DNA of 64,000 nucleotides from Azolla caroliniana (Eukaryota > Polypodiophyta), in NCBI GenBank assembly GCA_043228905.1, contig JBHGNT010000009.1:12400001-12464000 (forward strand), read 5' to 3'. Shown here piece after piece: positions 24,201 to 34,590 of this stretch (position 1 is its first letter; each line of letters begins with the position of its first letter). Position numbers and translations under genes: made by a program. The notes below the pieces were generated by a model, which saw only the letters and a list, made by a program, of their open reading frames with translations, was not told where the DNA came from and did no database searches.

Positions 24201-25621
24201 ACTGGACGAAAGCCGAATCTGGTTTAGATGCCGATACTAGCACCCTACCCTCGAAGGCGACCTTTCACATTACAAACGGTTTGCTCTACCGTAGTGGAAA
24301 GGTCTGTGTTCCAGATTTACCAAATCTTAAACAGAAATTTTTTCATGAATGTCATGATGCACCATCTGCTGGTCATCCTGGAATACAACGCACACTCGTT
24401 CTCATCTCGTGTACTTTTTTCTGGCCTAAGATGCGCTCTGACGTGCATAAATACGTAACTCAATGCTTACAATGTCAGATTAATAAGTCGGAACGACTTA
24501 AAGCTGCTGGTCTTTTACATCCCTTAGATATTCCCAACAATAAATGGGAAAGTATCTCGATGGATTTTTTTGTTAGTTTACCTCGTACACAGAGGGGTCA
24601 TGATGCCATATGGGTTGTCGTTGACAGGCTAACAAAATTAGCTAGATTTATTCCTACAAAAACCACGGTAACCGCTCAACAGTTGGCTTATCAATTTGTT
24701 GATGAGTTATTTCGTTTTTATGGATTACCGATGGATATTGTTAGTGATCGAGATTCCAAGTTTACTAGTGACTTTTGGACTCAGGTCTTTAAGAAACTAG
24801 AAACTACGTTGAGCATGAGTTCCGCAGATCATCCTCAGTCTGATGGACAAACTGAACGAGTTAATCAAATTATTGAGGACATGCTTCGAGCTTATGTAGC
24901 AAAAACCCCTTCTAAGTGGGAGCAATACCTTCCTATCTTAGAATTTGCCTATAATAGCTCTAAACATACATCCACTGGATATAGTCCTTTTATGTTGATG
25001 TATGGTTTTCAGCCACGTGCCCCAGTTGATGTCACGATTCATCGTGATACATTAGACAGTACACGCAATTTTTTGCAAGACATGAACCAAATGTTGCATA
25101 TTGCCAAAGAAAATGTCAAGACAGCTCAAGATCGTGCTCGATTTTATGCTGATCAGGATAGACGTCCTCGTGCATTTACTATTGGTCAAAAAGTTTTTTT
25201 GCGTGTCCCAACTGATTCTACGTCATTATCTACGGGCAAGTGCGCTAAGTTAGCCCCACGATATTGTGGCCCATTTGAAATCCTTAAGCGAGTTGGGTCA
25301 TCTGCTTATCACCTTGCCTTACCTCGTAACGTTGGTATTCATCCTGTTTTTCACGTCAGTCGTCTAAAACCATTTTTAGGCTCTAGTGATAACACCATCA
25401 CAATCCAAGATCTTGTAACATTAGAGGATTTTTCTTACAAACCTCATGTTCCTGAACGAATTCTTGATTCTCGTACTAAACGTTTACGTTCTAAAGAGAT
25501 TCGGCTATTCAAGATCAAATGGATGGATAAACCTATTGATGATGCCACATGGGAACGCGAGCATTCGCTTAAGGCACAATTTCCTCACTTTATATTGCAA
25601 GAGTGCAATCTTTTGAAGTAG
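21250..25621 (+). pseudogene. gag-pol: Gypsy-3 gag-pol with chromodomain, two frameshifts
   Basis: Gag starts at 21250. A frame change near 21470 leads into the frame carrying the gag core, zinc knuckle CAYCKKRGHTKDTC (about 22040), protease FDSGSSHNF (about 22275), RT with FLDDILIYS (about 23317) and RNase H (about 23770). A one-base loss near 23995 shifts again; from 24032 the integrase has its H-H-C-C zinc region (24350-24475) and core, then a chromodomain-like tail (about 25455-25615) ending at TAG 25619. The chromodomain marks it as a chromovirus, a class that targets heterochromatin. With only two frameshifts and near-identical LTRs it is recently inserted but not autonomous as read. 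Confidence 0.93.
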
Positions 25622-25628
25622 GGGAGTA
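25619..25628 (+). other. Gypsy-3 polypurine tract
   Basis: TAGGGGAGTA directly before the 3' LTR, overlapping the pol stop codon. Confidence 0.8.
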
Positions 25629-26102
25629 TGTTATGTACACATAACGTTGGTGAGGGTAGGTCACTAATATTTACATTAGTGAAGGGTATGTTCACTATTA
25701 TTAAAAAGGGGACTAATGATTGGATAGAATGAATGATATGTGCATGCACTATCATGATTTAGACAACCAATGAATAGAGAGCCTTTTAGAAAGGCACATC
25801 TATTCAAGGGGCCTAGGAAAAGGTATAAATATGAGGCTTAGCTACCCTCATAGACATCATCACGTCGGAAGGCTACTGTCGTAGACACCGGTGGTGCGGG
25901 CTAGGCTTTCGTCTCGACGATCGTGTTTATCTCTTCCAAGGTATTAGTCATCCTAATATCCGGCGGTATGGGACGTCGGTGGTAGGTTGGCTATGTCTAG
26001 ATCATAGCTCGGGGGTGGTCGGGTGGAACGGGTTCTTCTATCCAATCTATTTTCTTCCTTTTTACTTGATTTGGTCTATTGATTAGTAATAGACTCTTAA
26101 CA
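25629..26102 (+). repeat. Gypsy-3 3' LTR (474 bp)
   Basis: Same ends and length as the 5' LTR; three single-base differences. Confidence 0.97.
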
Positions 26103-26107
26103 CCTCC

Positions 26108-26491
26108 TCTGCCAAGGCCTATAGAACAAAACAGATTGCGGATCCCTTCTTCCGTGAAGTTGCCAAGTTCTTGCTAGAAGTCGGCTGCGTACATGTCAAC
26201 GCATATGGGATGCCTAAACAGAAGGCGGGCATCATTATCGATACCTTTGAAGGGCGTGCCGTCGATTGGGGGGTCATCACAAGGCCAACGTTAAGGGAAG
26301 GCTTGCATGCGTACCAAGCAGGCAAAAAGCTCAGGCTGATCATCCAACGATACCTTACGGTACTATTTCCACCTCGAGGCCTGCCAACACCGCAGCCCAG
26401 CCAACCCACGACCCCGCCCCAATCCGCGAAACGTAGGTTAGCGGAGTTATCGACCCAGAGTGGGAAGAGGAACCCCAACCGGCTCAGCTAG
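26108..26491 (+). pseudogene. Gypsy-2 accessory ORF A, C-terminal part
   Basis: Continues the frame broken at 19019. Contains DPFFREVAKFLLE and GIIIDTFEGRAVDWGVIT, then a Pro/Thr-rich tail, ending at TAG 26489. Around 26437-26490 the +1-related frame reads a better acidic sequence that runs straight into ORF B, so ORFs A and B may once have been one frame now separated by a frameshift. Function unknown. Confidence 0.68.
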
Positions 26492-26562
26492 ACCCAAGGA
26501 CAACACCTCCTACCGACCAGCCGGACACACGGACAACGCAGGAGGAACAACCGAGATGCTCC

Positions 26563-28632
26563 ATGGAAGCAGCCCCAGAACCAGACACCGAAACACGGCG
26601 GGAAAGCCCCAGACCAAAACGGCGCAGATTGGACAGGAAAGATGGGCGGGGGTTGGTAAAAAACGCCCCCATGGCAACGGAGACACCGACCGAAGGCGAA
26701 GGCTCCGTAACAGCGGAACCAAATACCACCTTCGAAATCATCCGGGAGCCACAACCGATTATTACGACTCAGTCCCGACGAGGGAAAGCCGTATTGATGG
26801 TGGAAAGCGAGGTTTTGGCATATCCGGATATCCCGGATATGACCCACGAGTTCAACGCCCTCTTGCAGTTCGGTACTTCTTTTGAGCTCATGGAGTTCTT
26901 GGCAACACAACAAGTCAAAGCCGCCCAACGAATGGTCGAGGAGCATGCGGAACGCCAGATGATCGAGCTCGCCCTAACACAAACAACGGAGAGCGACGAT
27001 GAGGACCGGCTAGCCAAGGTCGACAGACAGAGGAACGCCGGGGTACGGCGAGTGGGGATGGAGATACCGCCCTTAAACATGGACCTAGTCGAAGTCCATC
27101 GGGAACTGGCAAAGGTCAGCACGGGCGCCAAGGAGATGGCCATAAAAAATAAGAATGTCTGGAAGAAGGTTAAACTGACTGAAGCCGAATTGCAAAAAGC
27201 CAACGCACGCATCGCGGAGTTGGAAGCTCACGCGACTACGGCGCAACACGCAACCCCGCCACCGAACCACATCATCGACGCTCTAAACGAAGAAATCGAG
27301 GCTCAGACCACCATCGCCTCAAAAGCAAAAAGGGTCGTGCAGCTAGCGGAATCCGAAATTGACTGTCTTCGAGTAGAACTACGCCAATCCTCAGATAGAG
27401 AAAAGGAGATACGGGCTAATGGATGGAAGGCAGTAAAAACTCTTGAAGAGAAACTAGCTACGGAGGTAGCTCAGCACATCCGGACAAAGGACGACAATGC
27501 ACAATTACGAGAGGACGCGAAGAAATCGGAGGCGGCAATAGCAGGACTTCGGGCCTTATTAGAAAAAAAGAAGGTATGGTTTGATGAGCAGTTGGTGGTC
27601 GAACAAGACAGAAGGCATCAGCTCGAAATCCGCCTAAACAATGAGATGGGGAAATTAGAAGAACAGCATGCAAAGGAATCCCAGCTGTGGGCGGGCCTGA
27701 AGGCCACGTATGAGGAAGCGGCAGCCGTTAAACAACAGGAAATCGCCAATCTCCAGAAGTCAATGGAAGACGCAGTCAACCATTGCCAGGCCATCACAGA
27801 TAACGTGCGGATCCTTCTCCAAACAAATCAGAAGAGGTTCACAACGCAATTGAAACCGGCGTTGAACAAAGGATGGATGGCGTGGGCAACCCAAGCAGTG
27901 GAATTGCACGTGTATCGTGCGGACTGGGAGAACCGGCGAAAAGACGGTCGAGGTTTCTATAAACTAAATGAGGAGAGCATTACGACCGTACGAGAGGACC
28001 TAGTGCAAGACTATCGTGCGCTAGCAGACCAACACTCCAAAGAACTCGCACAACTCTTAGATGATTTTGGTGAAAGTCAGGAGGAGCTATTTCACCAGAT
28101 CACACAAGCCGGCAACACGCGCACAAATGAGGAATATAGTGCGATGCCAATACCGGCCACAGCCGAAGAAGAAGAACCTCAGGCCCGATCACCAGAGATG
28201 ACAACGATGGAGAATAGCGGGGACTGACGAGTGGAGTTCCCCACAGGACCAGACAGCGAAACCACTACCCAACAAGAGGTCCAGTCGCACGAGCCCACAC
28301 TATCATTAGACCACGCGGAGAACGGTGCGGACCAGGCGGAATCTCCGCCCCACTCCCAGGAACACACAAAAACGGCCAACACCATGGAGGACGTAACAAT
28401 GGAGGCCGAGCCGCAGCCGACTACAAGCACGACAACGACGGAGCCCAACCCACTAGCTCAAGAAGAGCCCACCGTACCTGGACCACCCACACACGGCGAC
28501 GACGACTCCGGGAGAAACCAGCCCGACCAAACAGAGGAGCCACACCACGATGCACCTACGGGCCCTACATCATCTCCAGATGAGGACACCACAGCAGAGC
28601 GGAACATCCGGGCCATTTTGGAAGAAGATTAA
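26563..28632 (+). pseudogene. Gypsy-2 accessory ORF B, long coiled-coil protein
   Basis: About 690 codons in one frame with a single in-frame TGA at 28225 (CGA-to-TGA type). The N-terminus is acidic/Pro-rich with a basic cluster RPKRRRLDRK like a nuclear localisation signal (about residue 24). Residues ~170-420 are rich in E, K, A and L with heptad spacing, read as coiled coil. A Trp-containing block near 445 (GWMAWATQAVELHVYRADW) looks like a small folded unit. The tail after the stop is Thr/Pro/Glu-rich. No zinc finger, signal peptide or membrane span. Codon character matches Gypsy-2 pol. I recognise no family; a structural or nuclear-targeting role is only a guess. Confidence 0.72.
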
Positions 28633-28679
28633 CGGGATGGGTGCGACGTGCAAAGGCACTGTCCCACAGGCGTGCCAAG

Positions 28680-29119
28680 TGTTGTCCGCCAGAATAGTAA
28701 CCGACAGACAAAAGCATAGGAATAAGAAATTATATAAGAGCATAACGCATGTAACGGTTCACGCAGGGAGCGTGAACGACTAATTAGACCCTGCATATAT
28801 AAAGGGCAGAAAACCTCTGATGGAGGTGCGTGTAATTTTGGGAATGTAAAGAAACACCTGATAATAGAATTCTATCTTCTCTGATCTTCTGTGTATAGCT
28901 ACGGCTAATTCAGTGTTGGTGTCTTGAATACTTAAGTGTTGAAGTACGTAAGTGTAACCCTTGATAGGGATTCGGTTGTAGCCGTCTTCCCTTATACGCT
29001 GATAGGGTACAGGGGTTCTTCCCTTATGCATTACACTTAAACCCTTGTTCGTTGTTCCACACCCACTTTGAGGTCTAGGTTGAAGGACTGACTGCGGACT
29101 GTGTTCCTAAACAGCAACA
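28680..29119 (+). repeat. Probable Gypsy-2 3' LTR
   Basis: TGTTGTCCGCC to ACAGCAACA gives TGTTG/CAACA ends, with TATATAAA at 28796 and an 8-bp hairpin GTTCACGC/GCGTGAAC (28757-28777) just upstream. No clear polypurine tract precedes it and no 5' partner is in view, so the exact ends are tentative. Confidence 0.5.
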
Positions 29120-29940
29120 GTGAGCGTTGCCCATTTGCAATAATCGAACATTGACGGTCGTGAGCAACCACATTAGATATGGCCATATATGATGTCCAAC
29201 ATTTATCAATGACTATTGCATTTGGCCTCACCCTAGGGATCCTTGTGAAAATGACTTTCAAGCAAGTTTATAATGTTATTTGCTCTTGATTTGAGCCCTT
29301 GTAAGAACTATAAATCATGTACCGTAGTCGGATCCCAATTCTCATGACATTTGGAGCAATAACTGCAAATAATAGCAACCTTCATTTATTTGTTTTAAAT
29401 GTGGAGTTGATTGCCCAAGAGTTGTTTTGCAACAATCAATCACACATTTCCAACATCCATTTATCTTGAAGTGTTGTATCAAGATAAATGGTTGATGGGC
29501 TAGAGATCCATTTGAACAAGGCAAGTATAGTTGGACATGAGCCATTTTCCTGAGATCTCGATGTGGATAGGCATCTTCTTGACCCAAGACCCTTATAACA
29601 ACGTGTTTAAATGTATTAGCCATATTATGAATCTCCTTTCATATCATAAAGAATCTAAATGAAACAAGTTCTAATGGACTAGCGTTAGACTGTGATATGC
29701 TTCTTTTCGCATGCTCATCGTGCAGCATGCCTTGCACACCCAACATCAAATAGGTTATTTTTGTAACAAATTATTACATTTGGGTGGCCAACAAATGGTA
29801 CAAATGGGGTCTACTTCTTGGAACATGACCATTATGACATCATATATATTAAAATGGTCATGGTCGCATGCTTATCCCCATGTTCTCAAAGTTACGCATG
29901 TGTGTAGGAAATTTGAGCGGGACCACCGACAACTTGAACC
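29120..29940. other. Unassigned AT-rich sequence
   Basis: No LTR, no pol motif. Minus-strand 29037-29261 (RPNAIVIDK, then a Cys and NGQR) faintly recalls a MULE-type transposase block, but this is far too weak to call. Confidence 0.35.
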
Positions 29941-29977
29941 TGTGAGGATGGGTTGAGTCATGTTTCCAAGTGCAATG

Positions 29978-30115
29978 AATCGAAGGCTCCCAAGAGTTGA
30001 AGGCCCTTTAAAGTTGTAGGCTCTTTAGACTCGAAGACTTGCTAGAGTCGAAGGCTCTTGAAACTTGAAAGCTCGTTAGAGTTGAAATATCCTCAAAGTC
30101 AAAGGGAGTGGTGAG
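29978..30115. repeat. Short imperfect tandem repeat
   Basis: About five degenerate ~25-bp units with GAAGGCTC and AGAGTTGAA. Noncoding. Confidence 0.55.
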
Positions 30116-30179
30116 TCAAAATCTTTTCAGAGTCGAACAACAATTAACACGTGAGGTAAGGACACTGATTAACATGTGA

Positions 30180-30658
30180 GGTTAAGAACCGTAACGAATT
30201 ACGTATGCGAAAGCTTGAACACAAAAGACACAATTGGCTAGGCCAAACAACAACACACAGTTAGGTAAACACAAAAGATAGAGTACATAGTATGTGTGAG
30301 AGAGACAGAGAGAGTAGACAACAGAAACTCAATTCAAAATAATAATACTTTGTACAAGATGATTGCTCACAAATTATCTTTAATACAAGTCCTCTTGACA
30401 AGGGACTAGCAAAAGTACTAACTAGTAGTTCAATGCTCATAAACGAGCTACTGACACTAACTGCCTAAAATATTCCTATTTTAAAAATAGGAGTATAGGC
30501 CTAAAATGGCATGTCAGCTTTTAGTCAAATTGGCATTTGGCTTCTCCAACTGATTCTCTCGACCGACTTGGTTGTCGGCTTCTTCAACTGATCCAACCTA
30601 CTGGCCTATAACCGATTCGGCTCATGTTGAGGTTGTCTCTCAAGACTCCCCCTTAAGC
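30180..30658 (-). repeat. Copia 3' LTR remnant (minus strand)
   Basis: Ends at a polypurine complement ACTCCCCCTTAAGC (30644). Contains a GA run and a perfect 8-bp inverted repeat CCTATTTT/AAAATAGG (30475-30491). Left limit uncertain. Confidence 0.5.
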
Positions 30659-31099
30659 TCAACTTGAGGTTCCTCCTTCTCTACCGGTTATTCGCCTCAA
30701 CTCCTTCTACCAGATTTTCTCCCGGTCCGCGCTCCATGACCCATTTAGTCCCGCGCTCCTCGACCTGCTCGACCGACTTGTCTACTCCCAAGGCCCTCAA
30801 TAACCTTTTCCTTGCCTCTACGGAATTTGCACCCCTCGACCCGTCGACTCCTCCGTATTAGTGTCAGCTTTAGATGCCTCCTCATATGTTTGGCCTTCAT
30901 ATGATTCGGCTCATCCGAATCATTCTTCTATTGGATTTGGCTATCTCCGATTCGTTCCCGCTCTTGTCCGAATTGGCTGTCTCCGGTTCGTCTTCAAATC
31001 GAGCTTTGGCTATCTCAGCCCAAATCCCTGCTTTCTTCTCACGGGTTTTCCCTCCGTGTTTGGCTGGCTCCAGCTTGCTCATCACCCCCCCCCCCCCCC

Positions 31100-31117
31100 A
31101 AAACCCTAAACCCCCCC
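31100..31117. repeat. Telomere-like box beside poly-C
   Basis: AAAACCCTAAACCCCCCC, containing one CCCTAAA unit. Preceded by a ~16-base C run. Confidence 0.75.
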
Positions 31118-31470
31118 GTTTAGTCCCGCGCTCCTCGACCTGCTCGGCTGACTTGTCTACTCCCAAGGCCCTCAATAACCTTTTCATTGCCTCTACGGAA
31201 TTTGCGCCCCTCGACCCGTCGACTCCTCCGTATCAGTGTTAGCTTTAGATGGCTCCTCATATGTTTGGACTTCATATGATTCGGCTCATCCGAATCATTC
31301 CTCTATCGGATTTGGCTATCTCCGATTCGTTCCCGCTCTTGTCCGAATTGGCTGTCTCCGGTTCGTCTTCAAATCGAGCTTTGGCTATCTCAACCCAAAT
31401 CCCTGCTTTCTTCTCACGGGGTTTCCCTCCGTGTTTGGCTGGCTCCGGCCTGCTCGTCCACCCCCCCCCC

Positions 31471-31488
31471 AAAACCCTAAACCCCCCC
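31471..31488. repeat. Telomere-like box beside poly-C, second copy
   Basis: AAAACCCTAAACCCCCCC again, one array period later. Confidence 0.75.
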
Positions 31489-31898
31489 GTTTAGTCCCGC
31501 GCTCCTCGACCTGCTCGGCTGACTTGTCTACTCCCAAGGCCCTCAATAACCTTTTCATTGCCTCTACGGAATTTGCACCCCTTGACCCGTCGACTCCTCC
31601 GTATCAGTGTCAGCTTTAGATGCCTCTTCATATGTTTGGCCTTCATATGATTCGGCTCATCCGAATCATTCCTCTATCGGATTTGGCTATCTCCGATTCG
31701 TTCCCGCTCTTGTCCGAATTGGCTGTCTCCGGCTCGTCTTCAAATCGAGCTTTGGCTATCTCAGCCCAAATCCCTGCTTTCTTCTCACGGGTTTTCCCTC
31801 CGTGTTTGGCTGGCTCCGGCTTGCTTGTCCCCCCCCCTTGCAATTGGTTGGTCTTCCCTTAGCCGATTTCCTTCCAATCCTTCTCTTGTCCAATTCGG

Positions 31899-32550
31899 TG
31901 TTGAGGAAAATCCTCGTGTGTTCGTGAAATGAAGCGGGACTGCCGGGGTCCTGAACTGGAAAGGATGTTCACCAAGCTAACAAAAAGACAAGGATGTGAG
32001 GAACATAACATGCGAGGAAAACAAGGAACCACTTGAGAAGATCGAAAATTGGTATAGTTGAGAAGAGGAAGGATAAGAAGAAGATGTTTACGAAGAAAAA
32101 TATTATAATTATTATTATGGCGTTGAACCTTTGACTTCAACTTTAAGAGACAAGATATTTTTTCAATGAGCTTAGAACTCCTCTTTTCATTGCCCTTTTT
32201 TATTTTTTCTTTCTTTCTTATATAGGTGGTCCCATGCATATGATGCATGTGAGGGTACAAGATATGCATACAATGCATGGATTGCTTGAATTGCATGATT
32301 GCTATTTGGTGCTCATGCATTACATGTGATGCATGATAACTATCTCGCTCAATCGAGCTCTCATGTATGAAAATTTACATGGGATAAGTACAATCATGAA
32401 AATATAATTAAAAAAAAAAAACTTAGCCTAGTGGTATGTACTTTTTACTTGGTATATAAGGTTGTAGGTTCAAGTCTCCCAAATGTCACTTAGTACATAT
32501 AATACTTGAGTATATATATTTTTATATTGTGAAAAAACTCCTTCATGACA
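31899..32550 (-). repeat. Isolated Gypsy-type LTR (LTR-T)
   Basis: Plus-strand TGTTGAGGAAAATCC to CTTCATGACA. Its element-strand end has the GGACCCC-type block shared with Gypsy-1, -4, -6 and LTR-N. No internal region is recognised on its right, so it is a solo or truncated LTR; no target duplication seen. Confidence 0.7.
32420..32480 (+). other. tRNA-like module, antisense to LTR-T
   Basis: Box A TAGCCTAGTGG at 32424 and box B GGTTCAAGTCT at 32467, 43 bases start to start; both match Pol III consensus well. Confidence 0.65.
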
Positions 32551-32689
32551 CCCACGCCAACGTGAAATCAGAGTTCTTCGTCATTTTCCCCTAGTGTACC
32601 TTGTTTAACACGACATCGGCTTCCTCAATTGATTTGGCTCTCTCATCAAGTCTCCCTTCAACTTAAAGTCCTCTGACTTTGATTCTCTC

Positions 32690-32967
32690 ATCAAGTCTCC
32701 CCTTGACTCTCCCCCCTCAAGTTCGACAAATCGAGGTGTTGTAGACCACACATGCCCGAGAATTGCCGCAACTTGTCAAGACTAAGAGGTTTGGTAAAGA
32801 TGTCGGCTAGTTGCCGATCCATCGGAACATACACTAGTTTCACTTAACCAGAAAGAATGTGCTTGCGCACGAAGTGGTAATGCACTTCAATGCGCTAGCC
32901 TTTTTAGCCAAATGGCTTCGCACATTGTGACAACCACTCCTCTGTACTTGGCCTTGGTGCTCGATAA
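32690..32967 (-). pseudogene. pol: Copia-4: 3' end of pol
   Basis: Minus strand, RNase H end from LSSTKAKYRG through ADIFTKPL to the end of pol, followed by a polypurine-like CCCCCCTCAAG complement. Truncated at 32968 by the Copia-5 LTR. Closest in style to Copia-6, not to Copia-1. Confidence 0.8.
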
Positions 32968-33521
32968 TGTTGGGAATTCGGTCCCTCCGGATGGGATCCG
33001 GATGAGAACTGGAGGAGCTGGATGAAGGAACCGGATCTGGAAGGGTTCCAAATGAGACCTGGAAACCGGATCGAGTGAATCCAGATGGATCCGGTGCAAA
33101 CCAGATCCAAGGACATATGTGTAAATATGTTTCATGCTGAGCCTATTGAGGCTATATTTGTAAATAGCCCAAAAGTCATATAAGTATAAATATGACTTAG
33201 GGAAATCACTTTTGTATAGTGTGTAATAGTTAGCGTTGTTGTGGTTAGTTGTATCACAGTAGTACAGAGAGAGAGAAAAGTGAAGCCGCCAGTTGACGAA
33301 GATATAGAGCTCGAGGTCGTTGCCACTAAGTCTCTTGTTGTACCTCCTTTCTTGTATAGTGACAGTTGGAGTCTGTGGGCTCCCGTGGTTTTTCCCTATT
33401 AGGGCTTTCCACGTAAACATCCTGTGTCGTCTCTTATGTGTAAGTGTACGAACCTCCATTTCTGTTTTGTTCTTTCATAAAGTGTTTGAGTCTCGGTTGT
33501 GGCTGAGCGCTATTCTGCGCA
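32968..33521 (+). repeat. Copia-5 5' LTR (554 bp)
   Basis: TGTTGGGAATTCGG to TTCTGCGCA. Contains AGTCATAT/ATATGACT (33174-33197) flanking GTATAAATA. Confidence 0.88.
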
Positions 33522-33524
33522 AAC

Positions 33525-33536
33525 TGGTATAAGAGC
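33525..33536 (+). other. Copia-5 primer binding site, mutated
   Basis: TGGTATAAGAGC; one base (C to A) differs from the tRNA-Met complement. Confidence 0.82.
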
Positions 33537-33546
33537 AAACAAGAAA

Positions 33547-34590
33547 ATGAAAGAGTCATTTGGAAACATGTTCATGCTCACCGGCTCCAACTACCCAGTG
33601 TGGAAGTCAAAGATGAGGGACATGCTCATGGTCAAAGATCTCTTGTTGCCGGTATAGTTCAGGGACAGAAACCAGACAAGATCGATGCCATGACATGGGA
33701 GGTGATGCACATGAAGACGACAACATACATATAGTGCTTCATCGACATGAGCCTATACAACAACTTCAATGAAGAAAGTAATCATGTGCTTTGGGAGAAA
33801 ATCGGCACCATGCTGGAGAGCAAAAACGCCGTAAATCGGGTTTCGGTATTCCGGTACCAGGACGGATCCAAGATGGCGGAGGACATGAACGCATTCCAGG
33901 GGCTTATAAACCAAACAACTTCGCTTGGAGTACCTCTAGCCGATGAGGTACTTGCGTCGCTATTGCTTGGTTCCCTCCCAGATAGTTGGGATACGCTACT
34001 TGTCACTTTGGGCAACGCCGGGCCGGAAGGAAAGCAACTATCCCTAGCAAGAATGAAGTCGAGCTTGCTAGATAAAGAGGCGCGTCGGAAAGACAAGGAA
34101 GTGATCGCCGACCCAAAAGCCCTGATTTCCGAATCCGACACTCAACGAGGGAGAAACCGGAACCGGAGTTCCCAGAACCGGGAAAACTCGGGGACAAGGT
34201 CGAAGTCAAGGGGGAGGCCTACTTGCTTCTATTGTGGGAAACCAGGACACTTCCAGAAGAATTGTCGGCACTTCCGGAAAGAGAAAGGGACCGACAACAC
34301 CGATTCGAAGAAGAGTTTGGATTGAAATGGTTTGAACCGGAGAGGTCCAGATTGGAAAGGAACATCGGCGATCGAGACAAGTGCAGAAGAACTATTGCTC
34401 ATCACCGAGGAGAATGAGTTAAACCTTGTCGGCGACGAGACAACATGGGTTGTCGATTCCGGAGCATCATTCCACCTGACACTGGATTGGGAATGCTTCT
34501 CATCTTACACTACCGAAGATCACGGTTGTGTTCGGATGGGGAATGAAGGTACTTGCCGAATCGTCATCATAGGAGATGTGTGGTTGACGA
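33547..34590 (+). pseudogene. gag: Copia-5 gag and protease
   Basis: ATG at 33547; early stop near 33657 and a frame change, then gag from 33747, zinc knuckle CFYCGKPGHFQKNC, TGA at 34323 (in frame), and protease VVDSGAS (about 34455). Ends at GDVWLT where the Gypsy-4 LTR starts. Confidence 0.87.

Larger units (their letters stand above)
19020..26102 (+). mobile_element. Gypsy-3: young chromovirus-type Gypsy element
   Basis: Complete: LTR 19020-19493, primer site, long leader, gag-pol, polypurine tract, LTR 25629-26102. Flanked by a perfect 5-bp target duplication CCTCC (19015-19019 and 26103-26107). The LTRs are both 474 bp and differ at three positions (T/G, G/A, A/G). Inserted in ORF A of Gypsy-2. 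Confidence 0.97.
14001..29119 (+). mobile_element. Gypsy-2: Ty3/Gypsy element with accessory ORFs, split by Gypsy-3
   Basis: Plus-strand gag end, protease, RT, RNase H, integrase (14039-18455), an A-rich purine run, two accessory reading frames (18588-28632) and a probable 3' LTR. Gypsy-3 sits inside the first accessory frame. The 5' LTR and gag N-terminus are lost at the joint near 14000. The RT (FLDGFSGYNQ, FLDDFAVYG) and the absence of a chromodomain point to the non-chromovirus (Tat/Athila-like) branch; ORFs behind integrase are known there. Confidence 0.85.
30744..31838. repeat. Tandem array, three ~372-bp units
   Basis: Units begin at 30744, 31119 and 31490 (periods 375 and 371), the third incomplete. 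Each has a CTTGTCTACTCCCAAGGCCC block, a TTCGGCTCATCCGAATCATT block and a terminal poly-C run. All three units are open in two frames, so long ORFs here probably reflect low stop density, not a gene. The minus strand resembles an acidic/basic Copia linker, so the unit may derive from decayed pol. Confidence 0.92.
32968..34590 (+). mobile_element. Copia-5: 5' half (LTR, gag, protease)
   Basis: LTR, primer site, gag and protease on the plus strand, cut at 34590 by the Gypsy-4 LTR. Inserted in Copia-4. Confidence 0.88.

Noticed and set aside
18588-28632. Envelope gene of an endogenous retrovirus-like element
   Set aside because: No signal peptide, no membrane span, no cysteine pattern; ORF B is a charged coiled coil.
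29037-29623. MULE transposase fragment
   Set aside because: Only a few residues resemble the family; not enough to call without a profile search.
30861-31927. Three related ~100-codon plus-strand proteins
   Set aside because: They follow the ~372-bp tandem period and end in poly-C; no start context or homology. Treated as repeat.
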